From NCBI GenBank assembly GCA_942491465.1, contig CALOBA010000053.1, positions 1 to 45,500 on the forward strand: DNA of 45,500 nucleotides, in the 5' to 3' direction. The notes beneath the pieces are model-generated. The model was given only the letters and a program-made list of their open reading frames with translations. It searched no databases and was not told the origin of the DNA. This DNA is from CALOBA01 sp942491465 (GTDB taxonomy: Bacteria > Pseudomonadota > Gammaproteobacteria > Chromatiales > Chromatiaceae). A program made the translations under genes and the position numbers. Shown here piece after piece: positions 18,429 to 28,056 of the stretch (positions within the stretch are counted from its first letter, which is position 1; every line of letters begins with the position of its first letter).

Positions 18429-18655
18429 TCGGCGTTTGCCGAGCACCCGCGCCGGCGGCCCCGCCCACGGAGCCGACCGGCCCTGGCTTGCGCCGAGCCG
18501 CAGACCGCCGGTCCCGAGCGGGCTTGGCGCCGCCGGCGCTTTGTGGCATCGTCCATGCTCGACGTCGAAGCCGCTCCAGGAGCCAAACCGCTGGCGAAGG
18601 CGGCTTCCCGGTGGCACCGGCCATTTTTTTGGCCACTGTTTCGGAGACCGAGACC

Positions 18656-19924
18656 ATGGCGGATTTCCACCAAGAACCGCAGATTACGACGTTGCACGCC
18701 CTCTATGAGGCGTTCGACAAGGAGAACTATCTCGCCAATCTGGAGCGCAAGCTCGAAGACCACGCCCGCCACGACCACATCAGTCTGCTGCTGCCGTCGC
18801 TGCACAGCGAGATGAGCAACGCCGGCGTGCTTGATCGCATCATCGAGCGCATCGGCGAGGTGCGCTATCTCTCCAGCGTCGTCGTCGCCCTGGGTGGCGC
18901 ACCCGACGAGGCGCAGTTCCGCGAGGCCCAGGCCTATTTCGGTCGGCTATCGCGCCCGCACTGCGACGTGCGCGTGGTCTGGATCGACGGACCGCGTATC
19001 CAGGGCCTGCTGAAAGAGATGTCCGAGCGCGAGATCCCCACCGGCGTGCAGGGCAAGGGCCAGTCGGTTTGGGTGGCCTTGGGCTATCTGTTCGCCCGCG
19101 ACCAAGCCAACATCATCGCCCTGCACGACTGCGACATCGTCACCTACAGCCGCATCCTGCTCGGCCGGCTGATCGAGCCGGTGGCCAACCCGAACAACGA
19201 CTTCCAGTTCTGCAAGGGCTACTACGCCCGCATTTCACCCACCGAGCACACGCTCAAAGGCCGCGTCACCCGGCTGTTCGTGACCCCGTTCGTCGATACC
19301 CTGTCGCGCCTGATGAACGCGCAGCAGATACCGGAGCTGCAGCGCTTCTTCGACTATCACCGCAGCTTCAAGTACCCGCTGGCCGGTGAATTCTGCTTCA
19401 CCTCGGACCTGGCCCGCGGGCTCAACGTCGCCTATGACTGGGGCCTGGAGGTGGCGACGCTCTCCCAGGTCTACGACCAGCTCACCCGCCGCCAGGTGGC
19501 CCAGGTGGATCTGGCGCCGAACTACGAACACAAGCACCAGGAACTCTCGCCGGACGACACCAACAAGGGCCTGCACCGGATGGTGGTCGACATCGCCAAG
19601 TTCTACCTCACCTACATGCGCTCCCATGGGGTACCCCTCGACGACGCCTATGTCGACATGCTGCTGCACACGTACTACCAGAACGCGCTCAAGTACATCC
19701 GCAAATACAGCTACGACGCCGACGTCAACAACCTGCGTTTCGACCTCTACGAGGAGGAGTGCGCGGCCAGCCACTTCCGCGGCTTCCTGTGGGATGCCTG
19801 GATGCAGAGCAAGGGACCGCAGGAGGCGAAGCTGATCCCGTCCTGGAACCGCGTCGCCTACACCTTCCCCGAGATCTACGACCGACTGCGCGATGCCGTC
19901 GAGGCGGACAACGCCCCGGCCTGA
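18656..19924 (+). CDS. GT81-type glycosyltransferase (glucosyl-3-phosphoglycerate synthase-like)
   Basis: The 422-residue start at 18656 has GGAG upstream. It is a GT-A glycosyltransferase: N-terminal nucleotide-sugar fold (HISLLLPSLHSEMSNAG), GKGQSVWVALGYL, the metal-binding D158-C-D160 in ALHDCDIV, then FCKGYYAR, GRVTRLFVTPF and PLAGEFCFTSDLA. These elements follow the order of glucosyl-3-phosphoglycerate synthase and its relatives, which transfer glucose from a nucleotide sugar to 3-phosphoglycerate to make the compatible solute glucosylglycerate. The C-terminal third (from about 330) is helical. No phosphatase gene lies beside it, so the end product is inferred. It is 227 bases after the ferritin-like gene; no terminator is evident between them. 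Confidence 0.8.
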   Translation: MADFHQEPQITTLHALYEAFDKENYLANLERKLEDHARHDHISLLLPSLHSEMSNAGVLDRIIERIGEVRYLSSVVVALGGAPDEAQFREAQAYFGRLSRPHCDVRVVWIDGPRIQGLLKEMSEREIPTGVQGKGQSVWVALGYLFARDQANIIALHDCDIVTYSRILLGRLIEPVANPNNDFQFCKGYYARISPTEHTLKGRVTRLFVTPFVDTLSRLMNAQQIPELQRFFDYHRSFKYPLAGEFCFTSDLARGLNVAYDWGLEVATLSQVYDQLTRRQVAQVDLAPNYEHKHQELSPDDTNKGLHRMVVDIAKFYLTYMRSHGVPLDDAYVDMLLHTYYQNALKYIRKYSYDADVNNLRFDLYEEECAASHFRGFLWDAWMQSKGPQEAKLIPSWNRVAYTFPEIYDRLRDAVEADNAPA

Positions 19925-20081
19925 CAGGGTTTGCCCCATCGCGGGGCGCGCGCCAATACCCCTATCCGCGCTATGCTTGTGCTGTCGCCGTCGGCCGGGC
20001 CACAGGCCCCGGCCGACGGCGACATCCAATGCGCGCAACCGCGCCGACCGTTTTGCAGATCTAACGATAGGAGTCTCAGAC

Positions 20082-20618
20082 GTGTCCGAAGACGCTTCGA
20101 CGACCACTGCCCCCGGCCCCAGCATAACCAGCAAGCTGCTCTGGGGGCTGCCCTACATCGTCATCTACGCCATCGCCATCTGGCTGATCGCACTCACCAA
20201 CAGAGACCCGGGCTCCGCCCAAGGGCACTGGGAATGGTTCATCCCGGTGGTCGCCCTGGTCTCGATCATCGGCGGCTGGAAGAGCATGGACCGAGCCGGC
20301 AACAACTTCCTGGTCTACCTGTTTAAGCAGGCCCTGCACTGGGGAGCGCTGATGTTTGTGCTCACCATGCTGTTCCTGCCGGACGTCAACCATTTCCTTA
20401 ATGCCGAGAGCAATGGCTTCGTGGTCATCTACCTGCTCGGCCTGACCGCGCTTCTCTCCGGCATCTACTTCGACTGGAAGATGGCCCTGTTCGGCATCTT
20501 CCTGATCGGCTCCGGCGTCGGCATCGCCTATCTCCAAGACAACGCGATGCTCATTACCAGCGTAGGCGTCGGCCTGTTCGCAATCCTGATCACGGTGCTG
20601 ATACGCAGCCGCAAGTGA
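20082..20618 (+). CDS. Small integral membrane protein, unknown function
   Basis: The GTG start at 20082 is set by GGAG eight bases upstream (GATAGGAGTCTCAGACGTG). The 178-residue protein has about five or six hydrophobic segments, including LLWGLPYIVIYAIAIWLIAL, WFIPVVALVSIIGGW, LMFVLTMLFL, VVIYLLGLTALLSGIYF and a C-terminal SVGVGLFAILITVLI, ending RSRK. Charged loops are short. No transport or enzyme motif is recognised. It is a monocistronic-looking gene convergent with the suf operon. Confidence 0.8.
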   Translation: MSEDASTTTAPGPSITSKLLWGLPYIVIYAIAIWLIALTNRDPGSAQGHWEWFIPVVALVSIIGGWKSMDRAGNNFLVYLFKQALHWGALMFVLTMLFLPDVNHFLNAESNGFVVIYLLGLTALLSGIYFDWKMALFGIFLIGSGVGIAYLQDNAMLITSVGVGLFAILITVLIRSRK

Positions 20619-20626
20619 GCTTGAGC

Positions 20627-20648
20627 GCACCCGCCGGGTGGCGGGTGC
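20627..20648. terminator. Hairpin between convergent genes
   Basis: A perfect 9-bp GC stem, GCACCCGCC with GGCGGGTGC around a GGGT loop, begins nine bases after the membrane protein stop. No T-run follows, so it is at best a weak or factor-assisted terminator serving the converging membrane protein and suf transcripts. Confidence 0.45.
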
Positions 20649-20798
20649 GTCGCCGCAGACCCCGGAAGCCGGGGACTGCGAGTTCTGCCGATAGCCGCCG
20701 ATTCGCCCCGAATAGTCGGGATTCCTGCATCCGCCGGCGGCGGCAGCGGAGGCCATTTCCGAGCAGGCCGGCGCTCCCTCGGCCGCGGCCGTCAGGCT

Positions 20799-21200
20799 TC
20801 AGAGCATCCCCAATGCCAGCAGCGCCTCCTCCGACATATTCTCCTGACTCCAGGGCGGGTCCCAGACCAGATCGACCTCCACGTCACCGACGCCGTCGAC
20901 ACGCAAGACGGCATCCTTGACCATGACCGGCATCATGCCCGCTACCGGGCAGGCCGGGGCGGTGAGGGTCATGTCGATATGGATATCGGCGTTTTGGGCG
21001 ATGTCGATGGTGTAGATCAGGCCCAGGTCGTAGATGTTGACCGGGATCTCCGGGTCGTGGACGGTGCGCAGGGAGTCGATGATGGGCTGGCGCAGGGACT
21101 CGGGGTCGAAGCTGGGCGCATGCTCCACATGCGGGTGTGGCGGCACCGCGTCTTCATCGTGCTTGTCGCCGTAGCCGGCGAAACGCGCAAGTCTGTTCAT
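20799..21200 (-). CDS. sufT: SufT-type MIP18/DUF59 Fe-S maturation protein
   Basis: The 133-residue protein is a MIP18 (DUF59) domain with the conserved DPEIPVNIYDLGLIYTI and the TAPACPVAGMM loop bearing the family's single cysteine. SufT proteins help Fe-S cluster maturation under high demand. The start at 21200 has AGGA upstream; a TTG two codons earlier is possible. The first 30 residues are a His-rich, acidic extension (HPHVEHAP). It is the last gene of sufB-sufC-sufD-sufT, 12 bases after sufD, which supports the assignment. SufS/SufU or an A-type carrier are not encoded in the window. Confidence 0.88.
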   Translation of the reverse strand: MNRLARFAGYGDKHDEDAVPPHPHVEHAPSFDPESLRQPIIDSLRTVHDPEIPVNIYDLGLIYTIDIAQNADIHIDMTLTAPACPVAGMMPVMVKDAVLRVDGVGDVEVDLVWDPPWSQENMSEEALLALGML

Positions 21201-21212
21201 GGGCAAGGTTTC

Positions 21213-22555
21213 CTAGATTGTCGCCTGCTCCAGCCGCTGTCCGACCTGCTCGGCGACGTGCTCGCGCAGCGTCTCGACGCCGAGGGCGTCGATGATCTCG
21301 CCGGCGAAGCCGAGGCAGAGCATACGCCGGGCAAGCGGCGCGGCGATGCCGCGGGAGCGCAGATAAAACAGCATCTCCGGCTCGATCTGGCCGATGGTGG
21401 TGCCGTGGCTGCACTTCACATCGTCGGCGTAGATCTCCAGTTGGGGCTTGGTGTCGATCTCGGCGCTGGTTGACAGGATCAGGTTGCGGTTGGACATGGC
21501 CGCATCGGTGCGCTGGGCGTCCCGAGCCACAAACACGCGACCGTCGAACACCGCCCGCCCCTTGCCGTAGAGGATGCCCTTGAAGTTCTCGCGGCTGGCA
21601 CAGTCGGGCAGCGCGTGGTTGACATCCATGTGATAGTCGATCAACTGCTTGTCGCCGGCCAGATAGAGCCCGGCCAGGTCGCACTCGGCGTGGCTGTCGG
21701 CGAAGCGGACCGCCAAGTCGGTGCGTGCCCAGCTGCCGCCCAAGCCGATGTTGACGCTATGGTAGCGGCTGCCGCGGCCCTGGCTCAGAAAGAGGCTGCT
21801 GATGTGGAAGGCGTCGGCGGCCTCCAGTTGGACACGCTGATGCCTGAGGATGGCATCCTGCCCCAGCACGATCTCCAGCACGGCGTTTGTGCAGTAGCGC
21901 GCGCTGTCACCGATGCCGACGTAGCGCTCGATGATCTGCGCTTGGGCGCCGTCACCGAGGCTGATCAGGTGCCGCGGCTGGGCCAAGGGCGGCGGGCCAT
22001 CGCCGGCCCCGGTGCCGATGTGGATCAGCTCGATGGGGCGCTCGATGATGGCGCCAGGCTCCAGCAGCAGGACCATGCCGTCGTCGAAGCCGGCGGTGTT
22101 CAGCGCGGCGAAGACCTGACTGGCCTCTACCTCGGCGGCGATGCGCGTCAACGTCGGCGCCAGGGCGTCCGGGTCCTGCTGCAGGGCCTCGCGCAGGCTG
22201 CCGCAGCGCACCCCCGCGGGCAGCGTGCCGATGGCGGACAGCTCCGGGGCGAAGCGACCGTTGACCAGCACCAACCGATGGCTGTCGAGACCGGGAATCA
22301 GGCAGCCGTCGATGGCGGCGCGCTCCGGTCGCGTCGCCGCATCGCGTTGCGGCGCGAACCCCTGCTCCAGCAGGGGGCGCAGCGCGGTGTAGCGCCAGCT
22401 CTCGGACTTTGAGGTCGGCAGGCCCTGGGCGCGGGCGCGGGCGGCGGCTCGGGTGCGGGCATCGGCGAGCCAGGCGATGTCGCTGCCGGGCCCGGCGGCG
22501 GCCAGCCAGGCGTCGAACGGCCCGGCGGCCTGCGTGGCGGGGGTGGCCGCCGCGC

Positions 22556-22559
<4 letters not shown>
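21213..22559 (-). CDS. sufD: Fe-S cluster assembly scaffold subunit SufD
   Basis: The 448-residue protein has the SufBD beta-helix core with the typical end GTTIGQIEPEMLFYLRSRGI and LARRMLCLGFAGEI. SufD joins SufB and the SufC ATPase to build clusters on the SufBC2D scaffold and takes part in iron uptake. The GTG start overlaps the sufC stop (GTGA), showing coupled translation. The N-terminal helical region (1-110) carries the SKSESWRYTALRPLL segment common to SufD. Confidence 0.95.
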
Positions 22560-23308
<749 letters not shown>

Positions 23309-23393
23309 GACGCGCTCCAAATAATTCGTAAAGAACCCGGTTACTCGCCTAGACCCCGGATTCACTGTGCATGGATTCGAACAGCCCCCGCAA

Positions 23394-24839
<1,446 letters not shown>

Positions 24840-24855
24840 GCGGCGGCTCCAATTT

Positions 24856-24872
24856 CTGAGTGCTTTACTCGG
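24856..24872. promoter_or_regulatory. Candidate operator just upstream of sufB
   Basis: The sequence CTGAGT-GCTTT-ACTCGG is an imperfect palindrome (GAGT, 5 bases, ACTC) located 16 bases before the sufB start and just upstream of its ribosome binding site. Its spacing recalls IscR type-1 sites, but the half-sites differ from the known consensus, so the regulator is not assigned. Confidence 0.3.
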
Positions 24873-25115
24873 TTATTTGCTGCTGCCAATTCCGGTTTCA
24901 AGCAACCTGAGGGGTCGACTCGCGGCGGGAACCGGTCAAGCGTTGGTAAACTTCGCGGCAGCATCGCTGAGCAGTTACGTCGCAACGGGCCGCGGAACTT
25001 TCAAGTGTAACCCAGATACCGCGAGCACTTCGAGTCTGAAGGGTTTTTCGGGCCCGGCTCGTGGTGGGTCACAGCGACCGGTTTCCCCAACCCGACATCG
25101 GCTACACTGCATGCC

Positions 25116-25895
25116 ATGAGTGCCCGCCGATCCGCCCCCGCCGTCCCCGCCATCCCAAAGCCGCCGAAGTCCCTGCTGCGCGCCGTCGGCCGTGCCATCG
25201 CCGACTACCGGATGATCCGCGACGGCGATCGCATCCTGCTCGGCGTCTCCGGCGGCAAGGACTCGCTGTCGCTGCTGGCCGTCCTCGCCCACCTGCGTAC
25301 CTACGCCCCGGTGCACTTCGACCTGGCGGTGCTGACCGTCGACCCGCAGGTGCCGGGCTTCGAGCCCGAGCCGCTGAAGACCTACTACCACCGCCTCGGG
25401 CTCGTCTGGCACTACGAGCGCCAGCCGATCATGGAGCAGGCCAAGGACCGCATGGACGGCGACTCGTTCTGCGCCTACTGCGCGCGGATGAAGCGCGGCA
25501 TCATGTACCGGCTCTGCCGCGAGCACGGCTACAACGTGCTGGCCCTCGCCCAGCACCTGGACGACCTGGCCGAGAGCCTGCTGATGTCGTTGTTCCACAA
25601 CGGCCAGCTGCGCACCATGAAGGCCCACTACCGCAACGACGCCGGCGACGTGCGCATCATCCGCCCGCTGGCCTACTGCCGCGAGCGCCAGACCGCCGCC
25701 TTTGCGGAAACGGCGGGCCTGCCGGTCGTCCCCGACAGTTGCCCGGCCTGCTTCCAGATGCCGACCCGGCGCGAGCATGCCAAGGCGCTGCTGGCCCGCG
25801 AGGAGGCGGACAACCCGCACCTGTTCGCGAACATGCTCCGGGCCATGCGACCGCTGCTGACCGAGGGGCCGCCACCGGTCGAGACCGATACCTAA
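25116..25895 (+). CDS. TtcA-family PP-loop protein (tRNA 2-thiocytidine biosynthesis type)
   Basis: The 259-residue protein has the PP-loop SGGKDS (45-50) and follows TtcA closely: AIADYRMIRDGDRILLGVSGG, then FCAYCARMKRGIMYRLC with C119 and C122, HLDDLAESLLMSLFHNG, IIRPLAYCRERQ and SCPACF with C209 and C212. In TtcA three such cysteines hold an Fe-S cluster used to thiolate cytidine 32 in some tRNAs. It is shorter than E. coli TtcA (311 residues), stopping soon after the last cysteines, so it may be a paralogue with another substrate. It is divergent from the suf operon, which would supply its cluster. Confidence 0.82.
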   Translation: MSARRSAPAVPAIPKPPKSLLRAVGRAIADYRMIRDGDRILLGVSGGKDSLSLLAVLAHLRTYAPVHFDLAVLTVDPQVPGFEPEPLKTYYHRLGLVWHYERQPIMEQAKDRMDGDSFCAYCARMKRGIMYRLCREHGYNVLALAQHLDDLAESLLMSLFHNGQLRTMKAHYRNDAGDVRIIRPLAYCRERQTAAFAETAGLPVVPDSCPACFQMPTRREHAKALLAREEADNPHLFANMLRAMRPLLTEGPPPVETDT

Positions 25896-25917
25896 CCCAA
25901 GCAAGCATCGTCGGGCC

Positions 25918-26508
25918 TCAGACCTCGCGCGAGGCCTCGCGCAGCGCCCGCGCCGTGGTCAGCAGCACGTCGCGCAGCGGTGACGGCAGCTCGGAGTAGA
26001 TCATCATCAGCTCGCGCATGGACTCCGGGAAAGACTGAAACAGCGGGTCGCGGTCGACGTGCTGCTCGTCGAGCCAGCCGGGGCGGGCGTCGAGCAGGCG
26101 CTCCACGCGGCGGGCCAGCTCGTCGGTGATCGGCAGGAAGGGATTGTCCAGGTGCTCGCGCAGGCGCTTGCGCGAGATGCGCAGCCGGCGCACGGCCGCG
26201 TCGAGCCGGTCCGGGTCGGTGTCGATGCCGTCGAAGGCGTGGGTCAGGTTCTGGTGGCGGATGGCCTGCAGGTCGCGCTCGCTCGGGCGGATCGGGCCTT
26301 GACCGAAGGTCAGCCAGCAGGCCGATACGCCGGTGGCCTCGGCGATGAGCAGGATGTCGTCCGGGCTCGGCGTGGAGATGCCGGCCTCGTAGTTGCCGAG
26401 CCGCGACGGCTTCCAGCCGGGGATCAGCGCCAGCAGCCGCGCCTGGGTCGACAGGTCGGCCATCTTGCGCGCCAGCTTGATGCGACCGGCGATGGTGGTG
26501 ATGTGCAT
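25918..26508 (-). CDS. XRE-family transcriptional repressor
   Basis: The 196-residue protein begins with a helix-turn-helix of the XRE/lambda-repressor type (about 6-65: IKLARKMADLSTQARLLALI, then GNYEAGISTPSPDDILLIAE, ACWLTFGQGPI). The remainder is a charged helical region that probably mediates dimerisation; no LexA/CI-type serine protease motif is seen, so it is unlikely to be SOS-cleavable. It is transcribed away from a strong divergent promoter whose -35 overlaps CAAG/CTTG palindromes, the natural candidate for its operators. It ends 22 bases from the convergent TtcA-like gene. It may be a relic of a phage or plasmid immunity region, or a local regulator. Confidence 0.85.
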   Translation of the reverse strand: MHITTIAGRIKLARKMADLSTQARLLALIPGWKPSRLGNYEAGISTPSPDDILLIAEATGVSACWLTFGQGPIRPSERDLQAIRHQNLTHAFDGIDTDPDRLDAAVRRLRISRKRLREHLDNPFLPITDELARRVERLLDARPGWLDEQHVDRDPLFQSFPESMRELMMIYSELPSPLRDVLLTTARALREASREV

Positions 26509-26580
26509 AGGGCTTGCTCATGGGTGCTCGATAACCGCTGACGACACGTCGGGGTTCGGCGGGCTTGCGTCATGAGTTTA

Positions 26581-26613
26581 CAAGAAACTTGAAATCACCG
26601 TTGACAAGCTTGT
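26581..26613. promoter_or_regulatory. Two CAAG/CTTG operator-like palindromes
   Basis: CAAGAAACTTG (26581-26591) and ACAAGCTTGT (26604-26613) share the half-sites CAAG and CTTG, with centres about 22-23 bases (two helix turns) apart. The second overlaps the -35 of the plus-strand promoter. This layout suits a dimeric XRE repressor encoded from 26508 leftward, repressing the divergent transcript and perhaps itself. Confidence 0.5.
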
Positions 26614-26628
26614 TTTTCGCGCTAGACT
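26601..26628 (+). promoter_or_regulatory. Sigma70-type promoter for the structured transcript
   Basis: A perfect -35 TTGACA (26601-26606), a 16-base spacer and -10 TAGACT (26623-26628) predict a start at about 26635. Downstream there is no conventional gene until the tRNA, but a clear terminator ends at 26896. Confidence 0.6.
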
Positions 26629-26634
26629 ACGCAG

Positions 26635-26896
26635 CCAATCGAGGCCCACCCGGGTCACGCAGACGTTTCTGAACATCTCAGTCAAGTAGCGAGGTCACCG
26701 CTTTCATGCCCGTCTTCCAACCCATCCCAAACGCCATATGCCCTGCCCTCCCAGGCAGAGGCAATGGCGATGAGTCGACCTAGCGACGGGCCTTGACACG
26801 AGCCGGCACGCACCAGCGTGCACGTTCGGAGGGTCGTCCGCGACCCTCCGGACAGGAACCAAGACCCTGACCGGAGCCATCCGGTCAGGGTTTTTT
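26635..26896 (+). ncRNA. Candidate structured small RNA, about 260 nt
   Basis: A promoter-to-terminator unit without a convincing protein gene. In its 3' half it holds successive strong hairpins: GCACGC/GCGTGC (26806-26821), CGGAGGGTCG/CGACCCTCCG (26827-26850) and the terminator stem. A further imperfect hairpin lies around 26750 (CTGCC/GGCAG). It lacks the hallmark sequences of tmRNA, SRP RNA or RNase P RNA. A 25-codon frame at 26706-26783 (MPVFQPIPNAICPAL...) has only a distant GAGG and no known relatives, so a short peptide is possible but not favoured. The neighbouring XRE repressor probably controls it. Confidence 0.5.
26865..26896 (+). terminator. Strong intrinsic terminator
   Basis: A perfect 11-bp stem (CCCTGACCGGA with TCCGGTCAGGG, loop GCCA) is followed at once by six T. 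It is the clearest terminator in the window and ends the structured transcript. Confidence 0.9.
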
Positions 26897-27084
26897 CGTT
26901 TCAGGACCGATCAACCATCCATCCGGGCGGCGAGGAACGCCCCCGGCACCAGTCTCCAGCGCATCCGGCGCGTGGCCAGCGCCTTGGGGCTCCGAGCCCC
27001 GGTGGCGGGCGCGAGCGGCCTGTGCTCTGCACTCGGCCGTCCTTGCGGTCCGTACCCGTCGCGGGCTGGATGTTGGAGAGGACC

Positions 27085-27161
27085 GACGTTGTAGCTCAAC
27101 TGGTTAGAGCAACTGCCTCATAAGCAGTCGGAAGCGGGTTCGAATCCCGCCAATGTCTCCA
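27085..27161 (+). tRNA. tRNA with CAT anticodon (Met or lysidine-Ile type), atypical
   Basis: A full cloverleaf folds: acceptor GACGTTG/CAATGTC with one G-T pair, D stem GCTC/GAGC, anticodon stem ACTGC/GCAGT with loop CTCATAA (anticodon 27119-27121), T stem GCGGG/CCCGC with TTCGAAT, and encoded CCA. It lacks the initiator-specific D-arm and the three G-C pairs at the base of the anticodon stem, so it is not initiator tRNA. Oddly, the discriminator base is U rather than A, and positions 15 and 48 are both A, unlike typical elongator Met or Ile2 tRNA. Confidence 0.8.
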
Positions 27162-27354
27162 GGCGACTGTCCGTCGCCCTTAGGACCGCCGGGTATCGCC
27201 CGCGGCCCATGGCGCCGGCGCGGGGCGAACCGATCTTTTCAACCTTCAATGTCAACCAACCCTCGGATCAACCGCAACACCATGCCGAACGACTAGCCCG
27301 ACGACGGCCGAGCCCCCGGCCCGCCCCGTCGTCTCGCAGACAGGAGCTGAAACA

Positions 27355-27531
27355 ATGACCATGATCGGAATCAAGCGACAGGTGGTGGCCCAGCACGAGC
27401 GCGCGCTGGTGCTGCACAACGGGGTGCTCAGCCGCATCCTGGGCGCCGGCGTCCACCGCTGGCTGGACCCGTTCGGACGCATCGAGGTGGAGTCGGTCCT
27501 GCAGAACCTGGTGCAGATCAGGGCGGATTGA
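27355..27531 (+). pseudogene. Slipin/SPFH N-terminal fragment
   Basis: A 58-codon frame with GGAG ten bases upstream reads MTMIGIKRQVVAQHERALVL, then HNGVLSRILGAGVHRWLDPF and GRIEVESVLQ. This matches the N-terminal strand region that precedes the SPFH (band 7) domain of slipin-type membrane proteins. It then stops, and the rest of the roughly 250-residue protein is not found in the 180 bases that follow, in any frame. It appears to be the truncated remainder of a slipin gene once linked to rtcB downstream. Confidence 0.6.
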
Positions 27532-27713
27532 GGTCCGATCTGGAGCAAGAAACCGCGGGGACGCCGGGGACGCCGAGGGCGACGAAACGCGCTCGCGGCG
27601 GCCTTCGGCGGGCTCCGCGGCCCACCCTGGTCAACCCGAAAAAATGCAATTGAACAGCAACGTTGCGCAGATTCATCTGCGCTCATCAACTTTGAATCCG
27701 GGAGGTCATACGA

Positions 27714-28022
27714 ATGAAGCCCAAAGGCAATCCCGTCGCGCGCTCGCCACTGCTGCGCAAGGGCGGACCACACCAACGCGCCATCTCCGGTGAGCGCGCC
27801 CGAGCCCGGCTGGCGCTGCGCCGGCAGGTCGACGCCTGTCTCGACCCGCCATCCCAATCCCAGCGGGCGCCAGGTTCACGTCCACCGAAGCCGGCAACTG
27901 CGGCGGGTCGGGTGGATCAGCGAAGCACATCCACGGCTCCCGTCCACGACGGATGCGCTTCGCTGATCCACCCGCGAAGCCCTGTTCGGCGACTACCCCG
28001 TGTCTCTGCGTCCCTGCGGTGA
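27714..28022 (+). CDS. Small basic protein, C-terminus overrun by a palindromic repeat
   Basis: GGAGGT lies eight bases before the ATG, which is strong support for translation. The first 43 or so codons read as a plausible basic small protein (KPKGNPVARSPLLRKGGPH, then RARLALRRQVDA). Beyond that, the frame becomes Pro/Ser-rich and passes through the 27909-27974 inverted repeat, so the original C-terminus was probably replaced by a repeat insertion or deletion. It lies between the slipin fragment and rtcB and may belong to the same former operon. I recognise no function. Confidence 0.45.
   Translation: MKPKGNPVARSPLLRKGGPHQRAISGERARARLALRRQVDACLDPPSQSQRAPGSRPPKPATAAGRVDQRSTSTAPVHDGCASLIHPRSPVRRLPRVSASLR
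27909..27974. repeat. Palindromic repeat unit (24-bp arms, one mismatch)
   Basis: Arms at 27909-27932 and 27951-27974 are reverse complements save one base; the outer 18 bases (CGGGTGGATCAGCGAAGC) are perfect. The core GGTGGATCAGCGAAGC is the kind of sequence found in dispersed intergenic repeats of gammaproteobacteria. It disrupts the small ORF ahead of rtcB. Confidence 0.8.
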
Positions 28023-28056
28023 GTCTTCACCGTGTAAACCACAAGGAATCAATCCC

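Noticed and set aside
18429..20081. Possible encapsulin shell gene next to the ferritin-like gene
   Set aside because: The following genes are a glycosyltransferase and a membrane protein; no HK97-like protein was seen anywhere in the window.
26635..26896. Known RNAs (6S, tmRNA, SRP, RNase P) as identity of the structured transcript
   Set aside because: None of their hallmark sequences could be found by eye; a covariance search was not possible here.
27162..27354. Sigma54 promoter for an RtcR-controlled operon upstream of the slipin fragment
   Set aside because: No GG-N10-GC pair with a TTGC-type -12 element was found.
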